Part shown: one piece after another, positions 1 through 12,900 of the stretch
Numbering within the stretch: the first letter of the stretch is position 1
How the letters are laid out: each line of letters begins with the position of its first letter
Origin: Lamellibrachia satsuma
Lineage: Eukaryota; Annelida; Polychaeta; Sabellida; Siboglinidae
Assembly (NCBI GenBank): GCA_033239005.1
Contig: BSQZ01000080.1
Location: 452,001-516,000 of the forward strand
Direction of reading: 5' to 3'
DNA: 64,000 nt
Made by a program: the position numbers and the translations under genes
The notes under the pieces: model-generated
The model's input: the letters and a program-made list of their open reading frames with translations, nothing else
What the model was told of the DNA's origin: nothing
The model's database searches: none

Positions 1-356
1 CTTGGCGCATTCCTCGATATGTGGACAACTTTAACATTCTATATGTCTTCGAGATAGCGAAACCCTTTCGTATTGTTGCGGTTTAGGCGCGGTAGAGGTT
101 TTCGCATTATTATATTATTAACTTTGGGAACAAACAGTTGATTAGTCAGTAAATGCTAAGACGAGTTGGATTGACAACATGAAGGAGTGGACGAAACTGA
201 ACTTCGCAGAGAGCCTGGAGGCGACCGGGGATGAAGTGGGGGGAGAAACATTGTACGAGAAGTATCTGAGACTGAAGTGGTGCCCCAACGACAGCCTCTG
301 TCAAGGGACAGAGGAACATGGAGTGAGACGAGGTGTTGGCCAGTTTTGGACATCAC

Positions 357-767
357 CTGAAGCAGGCCAGCAGCAGCATGGAGAAGACGGGCAGGAGCAA
401 CGTCGTCAAATAGTAAACACCCTGGCGTTGGAGCACGACAACGAACGTAACGTCGGGGAAGGTCTTGTTCGGGCAGCACTTGTACGTGTTGTTGTGCACG
501 AACGTCGTCATTTCCACGAGCTGCCACTCGGCGTGGCTGAAGAAAGTCTCCGTGCTAGCACTGTTGTTCATGGGCATGATGTGCATCTCGCCTCCATGGT
601 ATGCCCAAGACCCGAACTTGAAGCGGCAACGTAGTTGCTCGAACGGGAAGAAGAATGTGTCGGACTGACAGTTCGTGTAGTAGGTGATCGGGGACTGCCA
701 CTGGACAGTGGCGTCCCACATCAGACGCACGTCCCGTTTGTCTTGGAAGCGCGCCGACTTGCGTACA
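357..767 (-). CDS. Gene A exon 5: Cys-loop, loop B, loop C, start of M1
   Basis: CTGCAG|TGT opens the exon in phase 2. It holds the Cys-loop [21 protein letters not shown], the TYKCCPN vicinal cysteines and [14 protein letters not shown] of M1. An in-frame stop follows directly, so I place a donor at TTCAG|GTGATG, inside M1. The next exon is not visible between 1 and 356. Confidence 0.9.
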
Positions 768-2320
768 CTGCAGCCCGACAATAGGGTCGTGGTCGTACAT
801 AGAGGTAATAGGTCTGTGGCGTAGTTAGGACCATGCCCGCATTGGCTTTGGGATAAGATGGTGAACAACATGTTGCGTCACATATCAAAGGAAGCATGGC
901 AAGCTAATGGATGACTAACTTGGGCCCCTTTGATCCCCTTTCGAGATCCTAAATACGCCACTGCAGCAGATACTAACATTATAGCAATTATATCATCTCT
1001 ACACAACAGAGTATTTTCACAAATAACAAATCTAGCGGTGTTGGTGGCTGTTATTTTTTTCGTGTTTGAATGTGTCATGTACGTTATTGCAAGATAGTCA
1101 CAAATTACAGTCCGTCGACTATAAGTTCATCGACGGTCGGATTTACGCACTCGTTATAGAGCGTCACGTCGGGCATCCACGCCTTGCTTGTCGTCACATA
1201 TGTCGTGATGTTTCCAAAAGTCTTCGGGTCCCAAGTCAAACGACTGTCATTCCATTGCTAGAAGTAAGTGTGCAGTAACATCACCCATTTTAAGATTGTC
1301 CAGTACATCCACAGTAAAGATTGAATGATTCATCGAAAGAAACACATTGAAGGAACACATGTCACACACGGTGGCACAGGTGATAGTCATATACAGTGAC
1401 ACAGATCAAGCACAGTGAAATATGTCAAGTGCAGTGACCCAGGTCAAGTACAGTGACACATGGCAAGTACAGTCACACACGTGTTTACCACAGTATCTTG
1501 GTATCGAGAGATTGACCGCTGTGGGCAGTTGGCTGCATAACTTGGGTAGATAACGTAAACATATATGATATGTGGATGTTTTTTAAATGACTGCACTTTG
1601 GGAAATTAACTCTTCAAAAAATCAAATTTGTAATTATTAGACTGAATAGTGGTACATTCATGTATATAAATATCTTCTATTCGCCACCTTAATGGTCAAA
1701 CTTAGGAAATATTAATTAATAAACAAATTATGATGAGCTTTATTAACAATGCATGTCCTTCATGTTACCATAAGGTAATTAATGTTCACAAACATGCACG
1801 TAATAATCAGCATTATTTGTCATGCTAATCGTAAAGTACCAATTAAGTATTGCATTTGTTATACGCTAAAGTAGCTATGATACGTATTGTAGCAAGGTAC
1901 ATTTTAAAAGGTACGTTCGTTTGAAAAAAAAACGCCCATGCACGTTACAAGCAGCTGTACGTGAATACATAACCCACAGTTAACGTGGTCCGTGTCCATT
2001 ATAATACGTTCACTCTAAGAACTGTTAGCCACTTACCCATCTCAGCCAGACGTTGGTCTGAGCGATCTGCGTGTCTTCGTCCTGATAAACACATCCGTCG
2101 GAGAACAGTCAAGAAGTACAATGACACACTGTGAATACTAATGGTCACGTGCATTTAGAATTGGGCGTATTTAACAAGATTGATCCAAAGATGGCAAGTG
2201 ACAAGTGAACAAAGAAGTATTTCGTTTATCGAGTGTCCAACCATTTGTTATATGTGTGTAACCCAACCTTACGAGATGTATGTCAATGCTATTTTAAAAC
2301 ATATACCAGTGTACTCATAA

Positions 2321-2410
<90 letters not shown>

Positions 2411-3715
2411 GTGTGTGTATGTGTGTGTGTGTCATTCTTACGATAAAATCTCAAAACGCACGCACGCACTCACACAGGCACACAGGAACACACGCACATA
2501 CGTGTACGGAATTTGTATAAAATGGTATAAGCGTTTTTCTTAGAGAGTGAACACTCCAACTACTTATACAATTGGATAAAGAAGATCACGAGAGGAAGCC
2601 AGTGTTGTGGAGCAGATACAATGTTGCGTACCATATGAATGATCCTGGTCAGAGACATGCCGATGTTCACGTGGACGGGAGTCTTACTCAGGTCGTCCCC
2701 GGGCGGGACATTCGGGTTGTATACAGCGAACAAGATCGAATCCAAGGCACTCGGGTCGTCGGTAGCACTGACGACTGCATCAAAATTTCAAATGCCGGAT
2801 AAGGCCGGTTCTTCACTTGGGATTAATAAAGATAATCATATCTATAGGTCCTACTGTTTAAGATAACAACAACACATACATCATACTAATAACGTCAATG
2901 CTGACGACAATAATAATAATAATTATTATTTTATTTTTGCCGACGTTCGTATCTAGAATAGGTTTCTGTCTCGCATTTTAGCGTTGTGCATTAAAATCAA
3001 GTGCTGATACTACATATATCGAACATATATTGCTATCAATGAAAACCTCGTTGACTTTTGAGTTACTCCACATGTGTTAATCAACTGAATGCTTTTGGCT
3101 AAACCATATCAACGGCTGACAACCGGTAGACATGCCGGCTTTTTGTTGAAATCGGTATTTTTTTAAAATTCTTTATAAATCCGTCTACAATTGTTTGTCA
3201 TTGGTTAGTCGGCATATTGAATTCGCATTCCAATCGAGTATCTATCAGGCTACGAAATTACATCCATCAAACGAAATCCCCTAGGTTTCACCGGATATCG
3301 GCCTAGCTATATGCTTTGCTTACTTCCGATGTAAGCATCAACGTTATTTGTGCTTTGACCTCTATAAGTTTGTCAGGAGCTGCTAGAAAGATGGCAAGGT
3401 TGACAGCAGACTGCGTTCGGCCTTCACTCCAGATGTTCTGTTAGGGTTTACTCGTTTAGATCACTTGGTTACAAGGGTTAATGAGCGTTATCTGCCAAGT
3501 ACTGTTTACTCAAAGATTGGAATTATTGGAATAGTGAGAGTCAGGACATGTCCACCGGTGGCCGAGAACTCGAGGACATCAACTTGGGACCGATACACGT
3601 CATAATATAAATCATATGGCATAATTAGGTATATTTACGGCATGGATTCACCTGAAGTTGATGCAAAGTAGAAGACGCAACAACGAGCAAGTCCGTAGAA
3701 AGGCATGACCGGCAT
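357..3715 (-). CDS. Gene A: alpha-type nicotinic acetylcholine receptor-like subunit, 5' part
   Basis: Exons on the minus strand are 3715-3652, 2774-2632, 2081-2037, 1257-1151 and 767-357. They join in frame to about 256 residues. The product should be a subunit of a plasma-membrane pentameric cation channel. Visible features are a short hydrophobic leader, the N-terminal helix, VWLRW followed by a loop D tryptophan, loop [10 protein letters not shown], the Cys-loop C153-C167 with FPF, loop B FGSWAY, the vicinal YKCC of loop C, and the start of M1. Three aromatic-box positions (loop D Trp, loop B Trp, Tyr before CC) are kept; the last loop C tyrosine is Phe. M2 to M4 lie beyond position 1. 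The gene runs head-to-head with gene B. The last exon appears to be spliced inside M1, where B and C have no intron. The receptor-family call is secure; the ligand is inferred. Confidence 0.86.
1151..1257 (-). CDS. Gene A exon 4: loop D to loop A
   Basis: This 107-nt exon starts in phase 0 and ends in phase 2 at AACGA|GTGCGT. It encodes [11 protein letters not shown], an N-glycosylation site (GNIT) and WMPDVTLYN. Confidence 0.92.
1380..1485. repeat. Short minisatellite, about 22 bp, about 5 copies
   Basis: Diverged copies of GGTCAAGTACAGTGACACA lie upstream of gene A exon 4, in intron 3. Confidence 0.7.
2037..2081 (-). CDS. Gene A exon 3: 45-nt microexon
   Basis: ATCAG|GAC opens and TGG|GTAAGT closes a 45-nt exon encoding [15 protein letters not shown]. 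This is the NVW-L segment that precedes loop D. Genes B, C and D have the same 45-nt exon. Confidence 0.9.
2322..2424. repeat. (TA)n then (TG)n microsatellite
   Basis: About 85 bp of alternating TA is followed by a short TG run, in gene A intron 2. Confidence 0.95.
2632..2774 (-). CDS. Gene A exon 2: N-terminal helix
   Basis: This 143-nt exon has a TGCAG acceptor and a GTACGC donor. It encodes [19 protein letters not shown] and then [14 protein letters not shown], the first strand of the ligand-binding domain. Length and phases equal those of gene D exon 2. Confidence 0.88.
3652..3715 (-). CDS. Gene A exon 1: start and signal peptide (candidate)
   Basis: The ATG at 3715 begins [19 protein letters not shown], then a TCAG|GTGAAT donor in phase 1. 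The 64-nt length and phase match the first exons of genes B, C and D. The leader is only moderately hydrophobic, so this is the least certain exon of gene A. Confidence 0.55.
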
Positions 3716-3906
3716 CGTACCACGGCTTCCCTTGCGAATTCAGTTATCAGAGGAATAAAGCATGTAAGTAACTCTCGAATAGTTGACGCCCGGGCAAAAC
3801 CGGGCTGAGGAACTTGTGCAGTATGCGCAACGTCTTCTATGACGTCACGTTTGACGTAATCAGGCGTTGTGCATCGTCCGCGAATGGTGTGGCTGACTGT
3901 GGAATA
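3716..3906. promoter_or_regulatory. Divergent promoter shared by genes A and B
   Basis: Only 191 bp separate the candidate ATG of gene A (3715, minus) from that of gene B (3907, plus). No TATA box is evident. The segment holds TGACGTCA at 3840-3847 and a half-like TGACGTAA just downstream. Two-way transcription is inferred from gene orientation. Confidence 0.55.
3840..3847. promoter_or_regulatory. CRE-type palindrome TGACGTCA, gene B (and A) promoter
   Basis: The context is TATGACGTCACG, 60 bp before the gene B ATG. Genes C and D have the same 11-base core TATGACGTCAC at a similar distance. This is the canonical CREB/ATF site. Confidence 0.6.
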
Positions 3907-3982
3907 ATGGCTCTAACTTGCATGCTGTACGGCCACATTCCGCTAGTTCTTGCGTCATTGCTATTGGCCGCCCTCGATTCCG
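3907..3982 (+). CDS. Gene B exon 1: signal peptide
   Basis: The ATG at 3907 gives MALTCMLYGHIPLVLASLLL, a clear hydrophobic leader. The exon ends in phase 1 at CCG|GTACGT. It is 76 nt long, as is gene C exon 1. Confidence 0.85.
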
Positions 3983-6900
3983 GTACGTCTATCGCGCGAT
4001 GGCCGCTTGGTTTATTTCATGTTTCCAACATGATGTCTTCTATTTCTACTAACGATATGGTCTAGATTAATCAACGCTACAGTGCCCTTTCATCAACACA
4101 CTACTAAGTCATCGCGATTTTGTGGCATGTCGATAAGGAAACACATAACCATGGTTGTCTTGGAAAACTACACACTTTCCATAAACATAGACGTTAGATG
4201 TTATTTGTCAGCTCATAAACGTCGCGCGTGTTTCATGTAATCTCACTCTAGTGTTTCATTTTCATACGTGTTATATTTTCCTTTAATGTGTACTCATTTA
4301 ATGTGTAATCCTCTACTTTGTGCTCCTCTAATTTGTACTCCTCTAATGTGTACTCCTCTACTTTGTACTCCTCTACGTTGTACTCCTCTAATGTGTACTC
4401 ATGTATTCTCTAATGTGTGCTCTTCTAATGTGTGCTCCTCTATTTTGTACTCCTCCTCTACTCCCGGTTTTATTATTGCCGGAGTAGAAGAGCACACATC
4501 TTGTGACGTGGAAACGGTCTACACCAACGCCGACTAGCGGATTAATTGCTGGACTGCAAAAGAACCACAGGGCGTTTTTAGACTTCAGTTATTTGTTGTG
4601 ATATTTACTTGTTAACTCGACATGTTAATTTTATGGCGTTGTTGTTGAAGAATGTCGACGTATATGTTTGTGACAACGTTTTATTAATCTTGACAAATGT
4701 TTGAAATCTAACAAATGACAGGATGTATGCCAGGAATGGACAGACACCCGCCTGAAGTGGATTCCGCCTCTTTTTGATAACATCACAACCATGATGACAA
4801 CCATAATGACAACCATGATGACAACCTAACCAATTTGGATAACTAATTGTAGTGCGTATGAGTTTAATGCAACCTTTTCAGCCACAGGCGGAATTAGCTT
4901 ACTCCGCAGGGGTTCAAATGTCCGTGGGAGGACATACTTTTAAATTTTGATACTGGATATAAGAACGTACCTTTGCTGAGGCTGCGCATCCTCCGCGCGA
5001 ATTGCAGCACTGTGGACTACACTGGTCAATGGAGAGTGCGGCAAGTGGCATCCCAGGGCGTTCTATTGATTTTCTACTGGAGAGGACGGGCAGAATTTCA
5101 AGAGGCTATTTCAATTATCAAAAAGGTCACAACTGTAAAAAAATGGCAATTTACTTACTGCCCAGATTACAGCAAGATATACTTGTTTGTTTCATAAAGT
5201 AATTTTGCGCAAACACATATAGAAGCACAATTACTATTTTGCTTAACGTTCAATGCGTTTAGTCGGGCATATATTTTGTATTTGGTAGAGAGGACATGTG
5301 CACCCATTACAAGTGACCCAAGTTAGTTGTCGCGATAGGGATTGCATGATTTCGGTTGTGATCAGGAGACGGCGGAACAGTGCGGCCGCACCCAATGTCC
5401 AAGAGCCAAGAGTTGCACAACAGGCTGTTCAAGCACTACCACTCTGCCGTGCAGCCCGTTGTCAAATCAAACGAACAGGTCAAAGTCAAGATCTCCTTCG
5501 CCTTGTACCGGATAATACAATTGGTGCGTGAACACGAGGCTATGTAACTGTCGCCAGGCTATTTTCATTTTATTTAATCTAATCATCACCACCATCATCT
5601 TCTGTCCTGTGCTGTTCTTATCCATGTCGATTTGCCCTAAATGATCACCGCCGTACAACAAGCGTCACGCACCTATAACACAGCTGGCAGACATTAGAAC
5701 AACGACGATTACAACACCAACTCACTTTCTTCTACACAATTAAACATAACCTCCTGAATATACCTCTGCGAAAACATCTTGTAGTCCCATGAACCCCTAC
5801 ACGAAACAGCGATCCTAATAAAGATATACAAATACAAACACGCATCAACACATATGCATACTATCCTAAAGTCATAAGAGCTTGGAATCTACTCCCCACT
5901 GAAATAATAAGACTCCCCTCCATTCTTGTCTATAAGGAGGATATCTGATTTTAATCCACTTTTTAATTGCACTATTTTTGTTAAAAATGTATTATTTCCC
6001 ACATTTATATGCACCTTTTTGATGCGCACCAAGCTCCAGACTCCTATTTTGGCCCCAGAAGGGGCTGTTTGGAATAAGCAAACTGAAGACTGAAGATGTC
6101 ATGCCAACACATTTTACAATTTCATCTCTCCATCTAGTTTTTTGTCGTCCCTGACTTCGAGAACATGTCATTGGTCTCCATTCTGTTGTTTTCTTTGTCC
6201 ACCTGTTGTCCTTAGTTCTGGTGTCCCGCCCGTCTCCATTTTTTGATTTTAACCTGTTTTATGATATCCTGGATGTTCGTTTCTTCTCTGATCCATTTGT
6301 TAGTTGTTCTATCTCTCTTGATAATTCCTACCGTACATCTTCCGTGATTCTTTGTGTTGTTCTAAGTTTTTATCATTTTATTTATCACAAATTAAAGTAT
6401 ACTTCCATAGTGCATCTATGGTAGTGTATGCACCCTTTACTTACATTAGGGCAGTGCAGTAGAAAGTAAAAAATTACTGGACTGTTAACAAAAAAATCAT
6501 CGACTGTCGTACTTAAGTAGTTGCCGGAGCGGAAGCAATTATTCTTGTAATGATTGCGTCGTGTTGTTAATGAAATCCTACTAACATGTCACCAACGATA
6601 ATATAACATTTACACAAAATATGTTAGATAAAATGTATAACGGAAATTTATGTATTGTAACTCTGTTTTAGTGATAGTCGTCGTTAATGTGTACGAATGA
6701 ACACGTGTTGTTTACATAAATTGTTTTAATTAAATACAAAATGTTTTCGTTCCATGCACTTCAGGATGAAAGATTGCAGTTATTGGACACCAGTGTTTGG
6801 ATAAGATCGGTAAGAAACTAGTTGTTGTCGCCACACTTGTTGTCACCACACTTGTTGTCACCACACTTGTTGTCACCACACTTGTTGTCACCACACTTTT

Positions 6901-9900
6901 TGTCACCACACTTGTTGTCACCACACTTGCAAGTCTGTCAGTTTTATAGTAAGTAGAAACCATTTTGTGTCTCCTTTTACGAAGAAGGGCTTACGGAATT
7001 TTCTGGTTGAATATGTTTTTGGACTCCATGTAAAAATAATCTTTGCGAAACAAAGATACATTTATTCAGTTATTTGTTGTGATATTTACTTGTTAACTCG
7101 ACATATTAATTTTAGGCCGTTATTGTTGAAGAATGTCGACGTATCTGTTTGTGACGCCGTTGTATTAATCTAGACAAATGTTTGAATGCCGACAAATGTC
7201 CGGATGTATGCCAGGAATGGTCAGACACTCGCCTGACGTGGACTCCGTCTCTTTATGACAACATCACAACCCTGATGACTGCATACCCAATATGGACGCC
7301 GGATATCATCTTATTCGATAGGTGAGTGGCGGTGTACCTTATTATCGACCATGCTGGTACACTTTTTATCCACCATGGCGGTACATTTTATTATTAGCCA
7401 TGACGGTACACCTTATTATCGACCATAGCAGTACACTTTATTATCAACCATGGCGGTACACTTTATCATCGACCTTGGATGTATACCTTATTATCGACCA
7501 TGGCGGTACATCTTATTATCGACCATGGCGGTACACTTTATTACCAACCATGGTGGTACATCTTATTATCGACCATGGCGGTACACTTTATTACCAACCA
7601 TGGTGGTACATCTTATTATCGACCATGGCGGTACACTTTATTAACAACCATGGTGGTTCATCTTATTATCGACCATGGCGGTACACTTTATTACCAACCA
7701 TGGTGGTACACCTTATTACCAACCATGGTGGTACACTTTATTACCAACCATGGTGGTACATCTTATTATCGACCATGGCGGTACACTTTATTACCAACCA
7801 TGATGGTACATCTTATTATCGACCATGGCGGTACACTTTATTACCAACCATGATGGTACATCTTATTATCGACCATGGTAGTACACCTTATTATCGACCA
7901 TGGCGGTACACCTTATTATCGACCATGGCGATAAATTCTGACCACTTCGCTCAGAGGCATCAGAAGAAGTATGTCCAAAAGCTACTATCGGATATACAAG
8001 ATATGTCAAGATGTCAGGATGAAATCGACATGAATTGTATAATGGCTACAAACAGATTACGTTAGTGACGCAGGAGGTACCCGCTGAGGAATTAAAGGAA
8101 ATGTTTCCAAGGAATATATTGTTTGGAAAAGTATTTGCCAGACACAAATAATTCATCAAGTATCAGTACGCCGTGAAACAACAGGTCCATGACAACCTTA
8201 CTGGGGACATAAGTACTGTACAAATGAACATTATGTCTAGCAACATTAAAGAAACCTTGGTGCCGGGCGTGACTGTTATATTCCTGACAATCACCGCCAG
8301 CCACTGAGTGAGTTTTTTTATTTAAATCTTTAAACTCTGTATTTTATCTGAGTAAATTTTAACACAGATTGTAGTACATGAAAAAACGGCCTCTCACAAG
8401 CCAACTGTAAAAACATTTTGGAGAGGGACCAATATCGATATTGGCGGTACACCTTATTATCGACCATGTCGGTATTATTGACGCGGTACACCTTAGTGTT
8501 GACCATATTATCACCCACGAAGGTACACTATCAACCAAGACAGTACTCCATATTATTGACCAAGGCGTTACATCTTATTATTGATCATGGCGGTACACCT
8601 TATTATTTATCATGGCAGTACACCTTATTATTGATCATGGCGGTATATCTTATTTTTGATCATGGCAGTACACATTATTGTTGATCATGGCAGTACACCT
8701 TATTATTGATCATGGCAGTACACTTTATTATTGATCATGGCGGTACACCTTATTATTGATCATGGCGGTACATCTCATTATTGATCATAGCAGTACACCT
8801 TATTATTGATCATGGCAGTACAATTTATTATTGATCATGGCAGTACACTTTATTATTGATCATGGCAGTACACCTTATTATTGATCATGGCAGTACACTT
8901 TATTATTGATCATGACAGTACACCTTATTATTGATCATGGCAGTACACCTTATTAGTGATCATGGCAGTACACTTTATTATTGATCATGTCGGTACACTT
9001 TATTATTGATCATGAGAGTACACTTTATTATTGATCATGGCGGTACATTTTATTATTGATCATGGCAGTACACTTTATTATTGATCATGGCGGTACACCT
9101 TATTATTGATCATGGCGGTACATCTTATTATTGATCATGGCAGTACACTTTATTATTGATCATGGCAGTACATCTTATTATTGATCATGGCGGTACACTT
9201 TATTATTGATCATGACAGTACACTTTATTATTGATCATGTCGGTACATTTTATTATTGATCATGGCAGTACACTTTATTATTGATCATGGCGGTACACCT
9301 TATTATTGATCATGAGAGTACACTTTATTATTGATCATGACAGTACACTTTATTATTGATCATGTCGGTACATCTTATTATTGATCATGGCAGTACACTT
9401 TATTATTGATCATGTCGGTACACTTTATTATTGATCATGAGAGTACACTTTATTATTGATCATGGCGGTACATTTTATTATTGATCATGGCAGTACACTT
9501 TATTATTGATCATGGCGGTACACCTTATTATTGATCATGGCGGTACATCTTATTATTGATCATGGCAGTACACTTTATTATTGATCATGGCGGTACACCT
9601 TATTATTGATCATGGCAGTACACCTTATTATTGATCATGACAGTACACTTTATTATTGAGTATGGCGGTACATCTTATTATTGATCATGGCAGTACACTT
9701 TATTATTGATCATGGCGGTACACCTTATTATTGATCATGGTGGTACACTTTATTATTGATCATGACAGTACACTTTATTGTTGATCATGGCGGTACATCT
9801 TATTATTGATCATGGCAGTACACTTTATTATTGATCATGGCGGTACACCTTATTATTGATCATGGCGGTACACTTTATTATTGATCATGGCGGTACACCT

Positions 9901-12900
9901 TGTTATTGATCATGGCGGTACACTTTATTATTGATCATGACAGTATACTTTATTGTTGATCATGGCGGTACACCTTATTATTGATCATGGCGGTACATCT
10001 TATTAATGATCATAGCGGTACACATTATTATTGATCATGGCAGTACACTTTATTATTGATCATGGCAGTACACCTTATTAGTGATCATGGCAGTACACCT
10101 TATTATTGATCATGGCGGTACACCTTATTATTGATAAAGGCAGTACACATTATTATTGATCATGGCGGTACATCTTATTATTGATCATGGCAGTACACCT
10201 TATTATTGATCATGGCAGTACACATTATTATTGATCATGGCAGTACACATTATTATTGATCATGGCAGTACACATTATTATTGATCATGGCAGTACACCT
10301 TATTATTGATCATGACAGTACACCTTATTATTGATCATGGCAGTACACCTTATTGTTGATCATGGCAGTACACCTTATTGTTGATCATGGCGGTACACCT
10401 TATTATTGATCATGTCAGTACACCTTATTATTGATCATGGCGGTACATCTTATTGTTGATCATGGCAGTACATCTTATTATTGATAATGGCAGTACACAT
10501 TATTATTGATCATGGCGGTACATCTTATTGTTGATCATGGCGTTACATCTTATTAATGATCATGGCAATACATATTATTATTGATCATGTCAGTACACCT
10601 TATTGTTGATCATGGCGTTACACCTTATTATTGATCATGGCGTTACATCTTATTATTGATCATGTCAGTACACCTTATTATTGATCATGTCAGTACACCT
10701 TATTGTTGATCATGGCGGTACACCTTATTATTGATCATGTCAGTACACCTTATTGTTGATCATGTCAGTACACCTTATTGTTGATCATGGCGGTACACCT
10801 TATTATTGATCATGGCGGTACACCTTATTATTGATCATGTCAGTACACTTTATTATTGATCATGTCAGTACATCTTATTGTTGATCATGGCAGTACACCT
10901 TATTGTTGATCATGGCAGTACACCTTATTATTGATCATGTCAGTACACCTTATTATTGATCATGTCAGTACACCTTATTGTTGATCATGGCAGTACACCT
11001 TATTGTTGATCATGTCAGTACACCTTATTGTTGATCATGTCAGTACACCTTATTATTGATCATGTCAGTACACCTTATTGTTGATCATGGCGGTACATCT
11101 TATTGTTGATCACGTCAGTACACCTTATTATTGATCATGTCAGTACATCTTATTGTTGATCATGTCAGTACACCTTATTGTTGATCATGTCAGTACACCT
11201 TATTGTTGATCATGTCAGTACACCTTATTATTGATCATGTCAGTACATCTTATTGTTGATCATGTCAGTACACCTTATTGTTGATCATGGCAGTACACCT
11301 TATTGTTGATCATGTCAGTACACCTTATTATTGATCATGTCAGTACACCTTATTGTTGATCATGGCGGTACATCTTATTGTTGATCACGTCAGTACACCT
11401 TATTATTGATCATGTCAGTACACCTTATTGTTGATCATGTCAGTACACCTTATTGTTGATCATGTCAGTACACCTTATTGTTGATCATGGCAGTACAGCT
11501 TTTTATTGAATACAGCGGTATACTTTATTATTGGCCATAGCGGTACACCTTATTATCGACCATGGCAGTGCACTTTATTATTGACCATTAACAATGGCGG
11601 TGCACCTTATTATTTACCATGGCGGTACACTAGTACACAAATAAACACGTAATCTCGATAAGTTTATTTGTAAAAATGTTGTGTAGCCCGTCAAAATTAG
11701 CTACTTTAATATGTTCCCTAATCTAATAATCACAACAATTCCCGTGATCGCATAACATCGACGCATATACATTTGGTGAAACCGGAGAAGTATTGCGATA
11801 TGTAATGGGTAGCTGAACTGATATCAATGGAACGAAGTCATATTTTTAGTTGGCGATGTGACAAACATTTATTTAATAAACGAATTTAGTCACATTTATT
11901 TCTCACGGGTAACATCTCCCTCTTAAGAGGAACAGTGGGGCGGCGTAGTTCAAAATGACATAACAATTGTGAAAAATGTGATTAAACCATGACACTTGGC
12001 AGATGTGTAGACTAATATATAAGGATCATTTTCAGATATTGGGCCATCTGAAATTATACATGTGTAGGCCGTCATCTTGAATTTCACAATGTCTGCCTTT
12101 TTGTCATAAATTGTTATTGTTTATTAGACAAATACAGAAAGATATTGTCATGTTCACTTGTTGTCGTGAATGAGGAACTTGGTCATCCACATGAAGTGGA
12201 GAGCAAGGAATTGTGTGTTGTTGATAAACAGGTTTTCACAGTCTTTGGTGTAATTGAGATGACCTGGACATGATTGACAAAGACCAGTTCGTCCCTTGAA
12301 GAATGAATACTTCGTCGACAAGATCAAGCCAATGTATGATGCTATAAGACGCAACAAGCATTATTTAGCTCCTGCATCTCCAATGTTGCGAAGAAAGGAA
12401 ATCAACAGCTCACATAGATGAAGAGAGATATAAAACTCTTCTCAAAGTTACGTATTATTATTATTATTAAAGTGTCTTTCGCAGTCTCAACAACCAGCTT
12501 GCGCGAACAACTGGCTCTTATGCCCACTTACACCGCTTCCCTTCAAAACTACGATAAGCGTATAATAATAACAACCGGGAAGACTGCGCCTGAGTACTGA
12601 CATGCCTTATGCGCCACAGTCTGAGCCACCTACTGATACTGTGGTTGTTCTTGGTGGAACGGCAATCATCCACACGTTGAATACGACACCACCAAAACGT
12701 TAAGAGTATGCCCAGAGGGTTTCCCATATGTTTCAGCCCAACTTCAAAATGCATCGCGATCTGGAGTGTAACAACTAATGGGTCCACAGCACAACCAGAG
12801 CAAGACGTGGCTGGACAGAGCCTAAGCGCGTTGCGGTGGCTTCATGAGAAACTGGAATAATTGTCTGCGTGTTGATAGCAACACTAGTGAGTCATCCATT

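Noticed and set aside
179..634. 151-residue plus-strand frame at the left edge
   Set aside because: Antisense to gene A exon 5, which has clear receptor motifs.
7322..8065. 247-residue open frame with repeated YYRPWRYTLL-like units
   Set aside because: It is produced by the 25-bp minisatellite within an intron; the repeat is open in several frames.
8435..11640. CRISPR-like array
   Set aside because: The repeats are contiguous with no unique spacers, in an animal intron.
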